From NCBI GenBank assembly GCA_948567375.1, contig OX419755.1, positions 10,359,001 to 10,423,000 on the forward strand: DNA of 64,000 nucleotides, given 5' to 3'. Made by a program: the position numbers and the translations under genes. The notes beneath the pieces are model-generated. The model was not told the origin of the DNA, did not search any database, and saw nothing but the letters and a program-made list of their open reading frames with translations. Positions 11,961 to 23,900 of this stretch are shown here, piece by piece; the first letter of the stretch is position 1; each line of letters opens with the position of its first letter. The stretch comes from Lunularia cruciata. Its lineage: Eukaryota; Streptophyta; Marchantiopsida; Lunulariales; Lunulariaceae.

Positions 11961-14900
11961 GCGGAGGAAAAATGAAGGATGGGAAGACCCCATCAAGCAG
12001 AACGAGGGAGAGACAAAATGGGTAACATGGGGCTAAGCCCCAATTGAGTCTATATGAGAAATCTACCCTACTGCACCTAAGACATCCAAGCTATGCAAGT
12101 CGTATGGTCTACACACAACTGGAGCATCCGAAGAAACATCACCTAATGTGATTGTTCTCCTATGGATTGCACCAGCCACTGCCCTCTATAGAACAATGGA
12201 CACACGCTGTCTGAAATATGCTATAAAGTATGAGAGTGAGAGAGGTACCCCTGATGCCTAACATGATAGGCTCTCATGCACTCCTTGACAAAAGTGTAAA
12301 ATGTCGTTTCCATCGTTCCATATGACTCCAAGGCTAGAGGAACAAAGAGGTGACCTCGCTGCATGCCCCTATACTTGGAGACCTTGCGACCTGCTGCTGC
12401 ACTCGCCGCCCATCCAGGGTATGGGTAATCACTCCCTCCGAAACTGTATCCCGTGTAGGGTCCGGAACCACAACATCTGCCACTGTCACCTGATCATCTC
12501 GGACCAAGTATAAGTCTACCCTGACACGTGTTGTCTGCAAAGCATACAAACGCTGCCTCCAAGCCAAGTATCCACTCTCTCGTGCCATAACAAACACCAT
12601 GTCTCTAATGGCATCATGGGTAGCTATCCTCTGTCCTCCAAAAGGACACTGTGTCATGTGGACCGCTGCTACATCTAGTGTAGAACCACACTCACAAGTG
12701 AGTAATGAAGATGCAGATGGGTGAACTAAACCTAGGCAAAACCTCATTGCTGTAGAAAAAGTAGTTGGTGCGAGTCGGAATGCCCTAATGCACGATTGAG
12801 CTAGGATCCAAGAGCCTGCACCCTTGCTAGAGCAAGAGCAAAGACTTGCTCTAGTAGCCTGAGGAATGGATGAGTCAACTAAGAGAAAATGCTCACATTG
12901 TCGCTCCATCAAGGAAGACTATAAACCTCTAGTCCAATCTAACGATAGTGAAGCAAAAGGTGGAATATCCTCTCGTGCTCGTGGGTGTAGACTATCTCTC
13001 ATCTGCCGTAATAACACCTAGAGAGAAAAGGATCCTCCTTCAACCTTTGTCACATAAGTCTCCAAAACCGGCCTATCAGCAACCACAAAATGAGAGTTTA
13101 GGGGTACCGAGAGAGCCCAACTACCCAAAAACACTATAGGTGTTGTCTCCTCCATAGAAAGCAAGCCAAGCCCACCACATGAGATCAGCAAAGCCATCTG
13201 TCTACATGCCAAATCCCCTATCACACACTCAAAATTCCTTGGTCCAATAATATCACCAAAGACTCCCATAATCCTCCTATCAAATGCTCTCAAACATGAT
13301 AGGAAGGACGATGAGGGAGGAACTGTACGGATGAGGTAGGATGGTCGACGAGCAATACTGGAAGAAAGTATACCAAATGCCACCTGCAGATCTCCTAGTA
13401 ATGGAAGGTCATCCACATGGAGAACATCCTCTACAAGGCCAACGTCTAAGAAGCGTGTGACAAAATCGTCCGATCCTACTGGCACTCCAAGAACACGAAG
13501 TCTATCTGTGGATGTGATACACCCCTTTGGAAACTCAAGGTGAGGAGGGATACCTATAGGGGACCATGCCCTACACTTTGACACCTTGACTCTCAAGCCT
13601 ACTAGATGTAGCTTGGTAGTCAAGTAGTCAAAGGCCTGCCTAATCTGATCAACAGGGCCTACGATGTGTGTATCATCTGCCAAGGAGTGAAATACACAAC
13701 CTGGCATGGCCAAAGTAGTAGATATGAGAGCTCTAAAGTGAGCCATGGCAAATAAGGGCCCCCCCCAAAGGATCTCCTTGATGTGTACCAACATTTGACT
13801 CTAAGACGGTAACTCCTTCCTATGAACCACCATGCTGGTAGTAAAGAGAAGCAGGAGAGCCACAAAAAGACCGCACAAAAGGAATGAGACTTGCCAAGGA
13901 TCCACCAGCCTCCCTAAGCTCTCTAAAGATAGATGCCCATGAGACGCTATTAAAAGCATTCTCAACATCCACATATAGGACAACCGACTTTGGATGGATA
14001 TCTAAGAGTGCTCTAATGCCTAGAGATATAGCCTCACATCCTCTAGGTGTAGCTACTCCAAATTGATGTGGACTGAGGTGCTCTCGAAAGTGAGAACAAT
14101 ACTTAAGGACAATGGTATGGCTGACCAAATATGAAAACATCTCTCCAATAGCAATAGGTCTAATGCCCCCTGGTCCTTCTCCATCACGAGAAGTAGACTA
14201 GCACCTAACACCCGACTAACAAACATAAAAATGTCTCATCTTGCTACTATTGCAGCCACTTGAAACAACTCAATAAAACCACTAGAAGGATTATCTGCCT
14301 GGAAGTAATCTCTAAGGTGCTCATAAACCATCCATGACAAGCCTCTTGAGGAAAGGCGAGGGGCAGTGCACAATGCTTGTGCAAATAGCAACCTATCAAG
14401 ACATAAAGGCTACTCAGGCTGATAATCTAAGACCTCTAGTGGTAGTCCCTCTATTGCTATAGGATGTAGTGAGCATAAGGAAGAGATAGTCTCATCAATA
14501 GGACTTGCCATAGACAAAGGGTGTAGTGCTTGTGTTGCTCTACTAAACTCTACTGCCTAACCCAATGTCCTACACCATTGTAATCGAGTGGACTCTATGG
14601 TATCCTGTGGCGATGCTTGTCTCATGAATTGTGTAGCCATAACAGACTCCTCCTGAAGAGTTGTCCAATCCCCTGCTCGGAATTGATGAAATCTAGCAGC
14701 CACCTCTCTATGCCCTGCACGTCCCCCTCTAGCATAACAAAGACACCATCGAGGGAGTAAGAGGAATAGGAACCATGCTAACTCATCCAAGGGATTCACA
14801 TGCCAAACGATCAAGTGGTAGGCGAAAAGCCTGTCTAGCCTCATCATGGAGTGTTCGGGGTAGCCTATGCAATAGATGTGGACATGGAAAACTAGTCTGA

Positions 14901-15648
14901 AATAACCCCAAAATGCAACCCGCATGAGAAGCTAACCACTCCCACGACTCGATCAGTATCCCTCAAACGATCAACAAAGGGATAGAAGAAGCGTGCGTAA
15001 TCTCAAGTGTCACTACTGTCGATGTGGTCACTCGTCTCACGTGTGGATCCCAAGTGGTCCAATCATAGTCCTTGTGCATCCTTCCCACATGGGTCTTTAC
15101 CCCTTGCGAGGTAAAGCGGCGAGGTAAAGCGTCGATGACACACCGGACATGGTGTATCCTGAGCCGCTCTAGGCGACCGAACATGGAAAGGTGAAGTCAT
15201 GGCTAGCACAAGAATAGTGATAGTACACATGCCGCTCCTCTCCATATCTCCTCATATCTGCAAACCACAACCCCTCACATCCCAACTCACATAAGAAAAC
15301 AATCTCTCCAAACCCTGAAATTTATAAATCCTCCTAACTTTCAATTTCCATCTCCAAAATTTTCAAACTAAATTCCCATGGAATTTGATCATAAAAACTA
15401 AGAGATTGGAAATGAAAATTCCTGACCCATCTCTCTCAATGTGTAATGATCACTCTAAACCCTAAAAAAGCTAAAAATCCTCATAAGTTTTTACTCCATT
15501 CTCCATAGTCTTCAATCTAGATACCAATGAAACTGAAATTGAAAAACCAAGAAACTACTATTCACTTGAGTGCTATGTTCTAGAGAACCCTCAGGAATTA
15601 AAGATATCTTCTCACATCTCTCCCTCTCCTTTCCTGTCTCCACACTCT
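11961..15648 (-). mobile_element. RLE-type LINE, copy L3 (near full length)
   Basis: About 3.7 kb non-LTR element, colinear with L5 on the other side of the window; L5 is the same length once its extra 399-bp repeats are removed. The 5' leader (15,246-15,648) matches 56,501-56,943. The 3' end carries the shared GATGGGGTCTTCCCATCC word and no poly(A). There are no LTRs and I see no apurinic endonuclease domain. The order is C2H2 finger, RT, CxCG knuckle, endonuclease-like tail, as in R2-like elements. Confidence 0.7.
12334..15245 (-). pseudogene. LINE L3 polyprotein, frameshifted
   Basis: Pieces in order on minus: a C2H2 finger split by a frameshift (CPVCHRRFTS near 15,150-15,120, then GVKTHVGRMH); a pre-RT region (14,925-14,557) with LPRW and GDWTTL; RT from 14,140 with VDVENAFNS (motif A), GGPLFAMAHF (motif B region) and LADD in place of YADD (near 13,680); then 12,912-12,334 with CECGSTLD...H...C and DDQVTVADVVVPDP. 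The last fits the knuckle plus restriction-like endonuclease of RLE-type LINEs, by recalled motif spacing rather than alignment. At least three frameshifts and several stops make this copy inactive, although its catalytic LADD is intact. Confidence 0.7.
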
Positions 15649-15919
15649 CTGGCAACATCCATCCATGAGCGATGAGAAAGAAAAAGAAATCCGTACGAGT
15701 AAGAAATCCGGGACAGGTCGCCTTTCTGTTTTGCCTACGAGGTCGCCTTTCCGTTCTCTACAAATGGATAGATCAAAAGGTCTTTCCCAGCCAATACACG
15801 CAAGTGTGCAGAGAACCTAGACTCTCGACTGTTCAGAATCTCAGAATTTACGCCTTGGACGTCCGTACTGGAACTTATTATCTCACCGAATAAAGTATTT
15901 TACAAAGATTCATATTCAT
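15649..15919. other. Spacer between LINE L3 and L4
   Basis: Short unique stretch. It contains TTTGCCTACGAGGTCGCC (near 15,731), which resembles the LINE 3' tail in plus orientation, so it may hide another very small LINE end. No gene. Confidence 0.35.
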
Positions 15920-16054
15920 GAAGAATAGGCGATCGCAGGCGGAAAAATTAAGGATGGAAGACCCCATCAAGCCGTACAAGGGAGAGGAAAAAACAAAAGT
16001 AACATGGGCTAAACCCCAATAGAATCTACATGAGAAATATGCACTACCGCACCT
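15920..16054 (-). mobile_element. LINE fragment L4 with 15-bp target duplication
   Basis: A 135-bp 3' end of the same LINE (marker near 15,951-15,969) flanked by AAGATTCATATTCAT (15,905-15,919) and AAGATTCATAGTCAT (16,055-16,069), 14 of 15 identical. This is a clean insertion by target-primed reverse transcription with strong 5' truncation. It fixes the true 3' end of the LINE, which has no poly(A). Confidence 0.8.
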
Positions 16055-16069
16055 AAGATTCATAGTCAT

Positions 16070-17317
16070 TGGGAGACCAGTTTGGATTCTTTCTTCATCT
16101 CCGTTCTGAAGTACTCGAGTTAAAATTCACGAGGTCGTTTACAGAAATCCAGTATCGCAAAAGTCATGTTCTGTAATAATTTATTTAAGTATTATAAATA
16201 CTTATACCTTTTCGTTAAATATAATTTCAATTAACGTACTTACACATACACCGGAATACTTACTTGTCTTCACGATTAGCTACTTAAGCAAGGAGAACAG
16301 AGAAAGGCTTAACCGACCCATCTGCGGTACTTCGACTTAAAGGTCTCCCAAGTTGACAAAAAGACATAACAGACCCACAAGTGCCAGATGGTCTGACATG
16401 GCATGGAGCGAGTTTGTCCTGCAAACCCTTGTTCCGACATCTCAAATTGGTCAGTCCAGTCAAATCCATATGGTTGCCACATAGACTGACATGCCCCGTC
16501 AAAGCTTCAAGTGGCGTTGGTTAGCTTTGTCCCCAATTAGATGTTAGGCCAAATGAAAGCGCCAAATATAGGAGTCAGTTAAATCTATCTCTGCAAGGAG
16601 AATCATCTTTATCATAAAACTAAACTGATGCCTCAAATCTCCACTTGGTGATTCTTTCATCTAAGAGAATGTTTAAACTTGAGTTGTTCCGTTGTCTTAT
16701 ATACATTTATTTATTTGTTTCTATTTGTTTCTTATAGTAAAAAATTATCGAAAATCTTCTTTAATTCTTTACATTAGAAATGAACTTCTTTTTTCACCTT
16801 ACTCACTTGATTGAAGGAATTTTCTGAAGTCCGCAGAATTGTCACTACGATGATGCTTACAAGTGAAATTAGGGTAAGGAATAAAGAAAAGTCATTTTAC
16901 TTCATTTGCATAGTAACCATATTGCGAGTCAGTTCGTTGCACCACTCATAACTAACATGACCTGTGAGAATGAGTCGATTATAACTTTAGAGAAGATTAA
17001 AGAGCAGTGATGAAGAGGAGATTATTGAATAATCTTCTCTTGATAAATGATGACAGTTTTTCTTATTTCTTTTAAAATCGACTTAAATAGAGTTTTATTC
17101 ACAGAAAACTGCAACTAGGAAAAGAAAACGTTTATAACATGCCTAACTTACACATTAATATCTTTGTAACACTCAACATAACAAATAAATCTGTTGAATA
17201 TTTTATATTTGTGGATCAGAAATCTGAACCTGGTAGCCTCAACGTTGATTTACGATGAATCTACGACACGATACTTAATTTCCAAGGAAAAAATTTATAA
17301 CCTTTATAAAGGCTCAC
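16070..17317. other. Unique sequence, no clear gene
   Basis: A 72-codon minus frame (16,284-16,502) sits in a less AT-rich patch, but nothing identifies it. The rest is AT-rich. No feature can be supported. Confidence 0.4.
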
Positions 17318-17890
17318 AAAGTGGGTGGAGAACGCGCCGTTTTCTCTCATCAAGTACCAAGATGGGAAGCAACTGATAACTCTCGAAGACCGATTATAAT
17401 AGGTAGTATTCTCTAATTCGCACAGACATTTCCCGGTAGTCTAAGTTGGCAAGATACTCAACGATAGCTCTGGTAGGGGTTACAAAAATTTTCAGGGTTG
17501 GGCAAATAATCATCAAAGAAAGTTAGATAAAACGATAGACGAATTTATTAGAATCATATCATTTCCATATATTTTAGTTTGACAATTCAAAGCATATTAT
17601 CTGAATGGATTAATTTTCTTTAAATTCCATAAGAAAACCATCTAAAACGTTATTTTTTACACAAATAAAATAAAACCATACAGTTGTTTACTGAAATTTT
17701 TTCAGACAACTTGATAGGAAATCAACCAAAAAATCTAGATCAAGTAGCACATAACAAAATTAAAATAATTTATTAATATGATCCCATTTCACTAAAATTT
17801 TATGACACATCTTCCCCATCCGGTAAACTTTCATGAGAACATCTCCAAAATATGTCACATATACACTACAAAATTCCATAAGGGCTGAAT
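17318..17890. repeat. Duplicated spacer before gypsy copy I
   Basis: Nearly identical to 42,900-43,477. Similarity begins abruptly at AGTGGGTGGAGAACGCGCC in both places and runs without a break into the 5' LTR. The preceding sequences differ, so this is the left edge of the long duplication (or of a composite element). Confidence 0.75.
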
Positions 17891-18731
17891 TGAAACCCCC
17901 ATGATGCATTTGGTTCTCATAGTGCACTGATTAGGAGAAGATAGGATTAGGACTTTAATCAAGTGATGTACAATATAGTTTAGGATTTTCTTAGATACAC
18001 TTGAGATCGTGATCCCTTCAGCTTGAAGCCAAAGAACTGCTTAAGGCTGAGGACCAATGGCACTTGTGTTTATTCATTTGTTATTGTATACTTAGATTAC
18101 AAGTAAAGAGTACTCTGGCTTCTTTGCAAGTTCTTTTCTTCCATTTGATGTGTTATTCAATATCTAGGCAAGAGTAAAGATGAGGAATTCCACATTAAGG
18201 TGTGAAGTGCTTAGTACAGAGAAGGTATTCATTTGCCTCTGATCAACATGTGCATAGAAAAATCCAAAGGAGTATAGAAAAATCCAAAGGAGTGAACCTG
18301 GGGAAAGAGTGGATTGGGAAGCTCACCACATGGGCAATACCACGAAATCAAAAAACTTAGACATTGGGCAGCATGAAGTGTGTCATGTAAGTTGTACCTT
18401 CTAGGAAGGATAAAACACTCTTGCAGAATTTTAACTTTGGAATGGAGTGTTACTCTGAGTTGAGCAAACCCTCATCTTTAGGAGCAATCCCGGATGGAAC
18501 CTAGAGTGAAAGAGATTTTTAATTTTTTTGCTGTAGTGTGCCATAGGGGGTGATACCACCCTCTTCTGGGAGTGGTTTGTATCCAAGAGGTTAGATACAC
18601 AACAATAAATGAATCATGGTTCTGTGATATTGTGTTTTTTTTCCTTCACTCTTAGTCATTTCCAACTAATATCCTTGTGGGAACAAATTGTTTATTGATT
18701 GTATTATAGATACCTTGACACTAAGCTATCA
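17891..18731 (+). repeat. LTR-A, 5' LTR of gypsy copy I
   Basis: About 841 bp, starting TGAAACC and ending GCTATCA, followed by a primer-binding-like site. It aligns with the LTRs at 30,422-31,114 and 52,628-53,334, which lack an internal part present here. No matching 5-bp duplication surrounds 17,891 and 31,114, so the two ends may not come from one insertion. Confidence 0.75.
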
Positions 18732-18740
18732 CATGCTTTT

Positions 18741-18757
18741 TGGACCGTTGTCAGGGA
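18741..18757 (+). other. Primer-binding site, tRNA-Asp type (decayed)
   Basis: TGGACCGTTGTCAGGGA just after the 5' LTR resembles TGGCGCCGTTGCCGGGGA, the site complementary to tRNA-Asp used by plant Tat/Athila gypsies, with one lost base and a few transitions. Confidence 0.55.
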
Positions 18758-19220
18758 TAGACTCCTTGGAATGGCTGAGAGTGAAGTTGTGCAAGGGAAT
18801 GAATGTCATCTAAGGACTTAAAACCAGGATCCATTCACACCCCTTGAGAGTTGAGAGTAGTAAAGAGAAACCAAAGATGCCTGGTTAGTGAGAGAAAATC
18901 TCAAGAAAAATTCCATTCCCTTGAGAGAAAAACGGTTTTGGAGGACAAGCTACCCCTACAGGTTTTGAACTTGCATGGGAGTGACCTTGTACTCACCAAT
19001 TTAACCAACATACTCACCAACTCACCAATTTTAGGGACAATGCACTTGTCTATTCTTCCATAGGACATGAATACCAAGGGAGGTTTTTGCTCACAAACCA
19101 CAAAGGGTGCCATTTGGTGGCAAACAGAAGGAGAGTACTTAGAGTACCTCCAGCAAGAGAGCCATTTGGAATGTGTAGCAAAAGGATTATAATCAAATTT
19201 TCTTCTCCAAACCCTCTCTA

Positions 19221-20060
19221 ATGAAGATCTGGATAGTGGAGTTTCCTTGGAGGTCAGACTTGCTATTCAACCAGAATGATCAACATGATTATATCAATTC
19301 AAATGCATTATCTGCCTTACCAGAAGATAATGATAAATTTGTCACCAATGTACTAGATGGGGACTTATTCTATTACTTGCTGGCAAGTTCACATTCTACT
19401 TTTTTCCAATCCATTGGTCTTATCTCCATGGCAAACCATGCCCCCTTCACAAGGAAAAACTATCAAATTTTTAAGGGAAAAGATGAAGAAGAAGATCCCA
19501 ACACCTCATGAAGGAGTTCAAGGTTATATCTATACCCCACAAAGAAGATGCAGCAATTGACAGACTTTGGATATTTCCAAGTCTACTTAGGAGGAAGGCA
19601 AGGAATTGGTACACTTATGTGAGCCAAGATCCTACTAATGTTGAGGATTGTGTCAAGTGGCAATTTTTGTAATGCTTCAAAGAACTGAACTACAAAGCAA
19701 ACATATTTGCTACTCTCAACAACCTAAAACATAGAAAGAATGAGAAGTTGTGGGATTTATACAAAGAGGTTCTAAAGGTTGTGAAACCAAGTGCGAAGGA
19801 GAGGAGCTACCATGGGGTACTTGGATGCATAAGCAATAGATTAATTCCTAAGAAGACTTCCAATTGACTTACGGGTCTTCACCAAGGAACAAGATCATGA
19901 TACATTTCACTAACTGCTTAAATCAATGGAGTTATATGAATCAGCCCAAATGAACCCCTTGAGTAATTTGCACCAAGTGCAGGTTGTGCAAAATTCAAAG
20001 AAGAAGACAAGGTATCCTCAAAAACAAGGTGCAACAAAGGGAACATAAAATTTCCCTCTT
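19221..20060 (+). pseudogene. Gypsy gag remnant, copy I
   Basis: Frames at 19,221-19,511 and then about 19,500-19,870 read through a gag-like core: FKGKDEEEDP, AAIDRLWIFPSLLRRKARNW, then W...F...F...L and IFATLNNLKHRKNEKLWDLY. The order matches the retrotransposon gag capsid domain of plant gypsies. Stops and at least one frameshift (near 19,511) break it. The gag is interrupted after 20,131 by element C and resumes near 24,629 with the zinc knuckle. Confidence 0.65.
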
Positions 20061-20497
20061 TATGCTCATCCAAATGTGTGGTGCACTACATGTAGGAAGT
20101 CTGAACATGCAAACACTGAATGCTTCTCAATGTTGTTGTGGTACCCACATTCTTTTTGTTTTTGACAAGTTTTAAAGAAGAAGTGTATTTTTGAAGCCAA
20201 ATTGAAGCCAAATGGAGAAGAAAAGAGAAGAATTGTGTATTCAGGTCCAACCTGAGGAAGCCAACTTTGGGTCAGAGAAAGAAGGATTTAGATTGGACTT
20301 ACAAGGTGGTTGATCCAAAGTAAAGATACTTTGCATTAGAGGTCTCAATCCAAAAAAATAGTAACCACTTTCCTTTGCGCCAAACAAATCAAGAAGGTAT
20401 GTTGAGAGAAAATGGCTACTTTGGGAGGAAGATAAAATTGAGAGTGATAGGAACAAGACATGCAAAATTTGTGTGTCAATTGAAGATTGATTGAAGA

Positions 20498-23400
20498 ATG
20501 ACCACACAATATAACACTATAAGGTTAAGACTTCCTCAAGGAAGTTCTGAAATGTCAAGAAGATATCTTGTTACTCTTAATAGTGGTCCCAAAGGAGTTA
20601 GGATCTTGGCCTTAGGTGAGAGTTTGATTTTTCAAAGACCGAGGGTTAGAAAATGCATGATGCCAATGAAGGGCAAAAGGCAAATTCCTTCACTTGTGGT
20701 GAGGAATCCTGCAATTTGGAGGCTAGATGTAGTGGTAAGGATCAAAGTATTGAGAAGAGTTTGGATCACTTTTCTGGCCTAGAACTAGAACTTAAGTTTA
20801 CTAGGTTTCATGGTAGAAATAGCTGCTAGTAATTGTGAAGATGGTCCCAATATGAAGGTGAAGAGAGGAAATCTGCCTTGATGGACTGCACCAGATTGGA
20901 GATAAGTCTTGGGAAGAGAAGCTGGGGTTGCAGGAGGAGTCATCTTCTATTAGAAATGTGAGTCATTGGAGGAGACCGTAGAGGTGAGGAAATCTTTAGT
21001 GCTCCTCAAACTAAGAATGGGTACAAGGTGGATAACTATAAAACACAATAAGGCAAGGTATTGTTGTGGATTTTGATGGCAATGTTTAAGCTTGAGTGGA
21101 CCACCTATGTGACAAAGCAGCAACAGTCTTCTTCCACCAGATGTTTGCAAGACAAAAGGAAAATTGGGCAAAGTGCTTTCACTAGAGAGTGAGGTAGATG
21201 ATTGGAAATTGGAGAATGAAACTGCCACCCCATTACTTTGTGATTGGAAATTGGAGAATGAACCTGCCACCCTATTACTTTGTGCCATTTGTAGCCTATT
21301 TTTATTAGGGTTGAACCCTTCTTAGCTTGGAGGAGAACGAGAAGATGGTGTTGCACTTTCACCCATATCTAGGTCGAGATGCAAACACGGACGAGCAATA
21401 CTACATAAGATAGATCGAAGGGAAATACTTTGCCAAGATAGGGCAGCAGAAGATAGTGGCACTAAGTATCCTGAGGCCAAGAAAGTAGAGTAGACCCAAG
21501 GAGGTAACATCACCCATTCAACCACGAAAGACTAGGACACTAAATCCAAGGCAAGAGATGGCGGTGGTGGACCTATCATTGGGTGCAAAATCTGAAGGAG
21601 AAGCCAAGTCTAAGGGCAAGAACTTGGAAGAGAAGAAGAAGAAGAAGAAGAAGAAGAGCTCAATGTGCAAAGTAAGGAGTCAAGCATTGAGAGTGATGGA
21701 GAACCCAAAGTTCAGCAGTTGGTGGATGAAGTGACTAAGGAAGATGATTGGGAGTTCTATGCACAAATTGAACGCATGGAAGGATGAGACATCCAATACT
21801 TGGAGTTGCCCAAGGTGGATATCATGGAGGAGAGAGAAGAGGGGCCAGTATTGGTGTTTCAAAGAGGAGCAAGATCAAAGAGAAGTATGTAGCTTGTAGC
21901 TGCAAGGACGAGCAGAGCTGAAGAAGACAAAGAAAGCTTGGAGGAGATCAGTTTGAAGGTGAGAAGATCATGACTTTGGTGTAAGGTGCCAATGGAGGAC
22001 AAAGACGACAAAGGCAAGGTGGAACAATTCAGTGGAGTATAGTATCTATTGAAAGTCATTTGTCCTTTGTTATTGCAGTTGAAGAATAAGAAGGAGGATC
22101 TAGCAAAAGAGCATCCGAAGGTAAAAGATGAAGTGTAGGTAGTGAAGTATATGAGCAATGAAGTCTTGGAGTTGAAGAGGAAGTTAACCCAAGGAGAGGA
22201 GGAAGCCAAAGTACTTCAGAAAAAGAGCTTGGATAACTTGCATGAGAGTTTTGCAAAGATATGTAGTGATCTAGAATGTCAAGTTGAAGAATTGAGAGAT
22301 CACAAGGCAACATTCGAGAAGTTGAAGGTAAATTCAAGGAAGTGCAACTCAACACAATGTACTTGAATGCCATTGTAGTGGTAAGAGAGCAAGAGTTAAA
22401 GAAACAGAGGTTGGTGGAGAAGGATCAGGCTTGGCAACACAAATTGGCAAGTAGAAGTCATGAAGAGGAGAGGTTACGAGGATTGATCAAAAGCGGTGAG
22501 GCTCAACTTATTCAATATGCAGAAGAGAGAGAAGTATTGAAGGCAAAGCATGAGGAGGAATTGAAGATGTATTGTAATACCAAGAGCTAGCCATATGATC
22601 TAGATGTGAAATTCGGTTTGGTAACATCTAGAATGATGTTACACATGATGGTCAAAATAGATCAGATAGAAATATCACCAAAAGAGTACTTATACTAATA
22701 GGGCAGAAACCGAAATAGACTTGAGAACCTTAGAACCAATAGCTAGACATATGATTTAAAGGTGAGAATTGGTTTGGTAACATTTGGAAGGATGTTACAC
22801 ATGATGGACTAAACAGATCAGAAAGAGGTATCACCAAAAGGGGACTTCTACTAATAGAGTAGGAATCAAAATATGCCTGAAATCTTTGAAGGCAATTTCA
22901 GAGGCCTAAACGGATGAATTAGGCCTCGAAAATGTGCAGATTCCCCCCCCCCCCCCCCCCAAAACCAGTAAGAGGAAATGCTGGCCTTCTCTCCCCTTGC
23001 TTTGTCTCGTCAAGAGCTTTCCAATGGTACGTGATTCTGAGATTCCTATAGGAAGATTCCCTAAAAGATTCCCTCCGGTCAAAGCTTGTTTGACCAACCA
23101 GATAGGACCTAGACCAAACATGTCACCCATCCAAGCAAGTAATCCAAGGGTGGAGCTTGCTGACATGTCACCTATCTGTGTCCCTAATCCTATGGTGGAG
23201 CTTCCTTGGAGGAGATCCTCTTTGTCTATATAATAAAGAGAAGGTGCTCCTTTGGGGCATCGAATGTTTGAGTGTGCAATTTGTGTTTTCTCTCTTCTCT
23301 TGTCCTCGGAGTATTACATGTATCAAGATGAATTGGAGGTAGAACAGATTTGGGAGGAGTTAATTCGGGGGAAGACATCTGAAGAAGTAGGAGAGATCAT

Positions 23401-23900
23401 CAGGAGGATGAAGGTGATCTTAAGCACTGAAGCCAAAGTAAAGCTAGAGGAATCAAGACTGCAAAAATTGAAATTGCTTGTGTAGGAAACTAGAAAGAGG
23501 AAGGCAAAGGACACCAAATTGAATAATCTTTTGATTTGCCTTAAAGATAGAGTAGATAGAAAGATGATTGAAGTAGGAGACAATATTTGTCTCAGATTAG
23601 ACTAAGTCAGATCAGAATTAGATGGAGTGTGTAGTAGTGTGAAGGTAGAAACCCAATGTGAAGTAGTGGAAGTAGGAGTACATGTGACTTTGGGTGAATC
23701 ACTTGAGTTAGTAGAAGAAGTTAGAATAGAAGAGGTAGTTAAGCCAATTATGACTTCAACTTTAGTTCAGACTGAAGATGTTAAGAAGAAGAAGTTGATA
23801 TAGTGAAGGAAATTGGAGTGCAAGAAAAAATTGTAGATAAGTTGGGTGTAGAAGCTAAAGTAGAAGTAGATATCAAATTAGATTAGGAGTAACAATTTTG
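20498..23900 (+). pseudogene. Element C coiled-coil ORF, copy I
   Basis: Colinear with 50,757-48,136 (minus) of copy II. N-terminal words near 20,700 (RLDVVVRIKVL) match RLDVIARIKVL of copy II. Near 21,130 the words MFARQKENWAKCFH match MFAREPINWARCFH. A charged stretch follows, then a long coiled coil (22,142-22,590; EEERLRGLI, EEREVLKAKHEEELKMY), interrupted by LTR-B and resuming at 23,319 (MYQDELEVEQIWEEL). Many stops are present. A ~40-bp tandem duplication lies at about 21,205-21,290. The function is unknown; it might act like a gag or structural protein. Confidence 0.6.
22573..23318 (+). mobile_element. LTR-B solo LTR with perfect 5-bp duplication
   Basis: Runs from TGTAATACC to GTATTACA, with TGTAT on both sides (22,568-22,572 and 23,319-23,323). 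It carries a TATA box (CTATATAA near 23,224) in plus orientation. The first ~160 bp are repeated in tandem and a run of about 18 C lies at 22,945-22,962; both features recur at 32,428-32,815. It splits the coiled-coil ORF of element C cleanly, so it is younger than element C. Confidence 0.85.

Noticed and set aside
12301-13139. Plus-strand frames over the L3 LINE
   Set aside because: Shadows of the minus-strand RT and endonuclease frames.
17194-17376. 60-codon plus frame at the duplicated spacer edge
   Set aside because: Crosses the duplication breakpoint at 17,318 and has no partner in copy II; chance frame.
22945-22962. C run as a G-quadruplex or regulatory tract
   Set aside because: A homopolymer shared by two subfamily LTRs; may be inherited or inflated by sequencing error, with no spaced G tracts.
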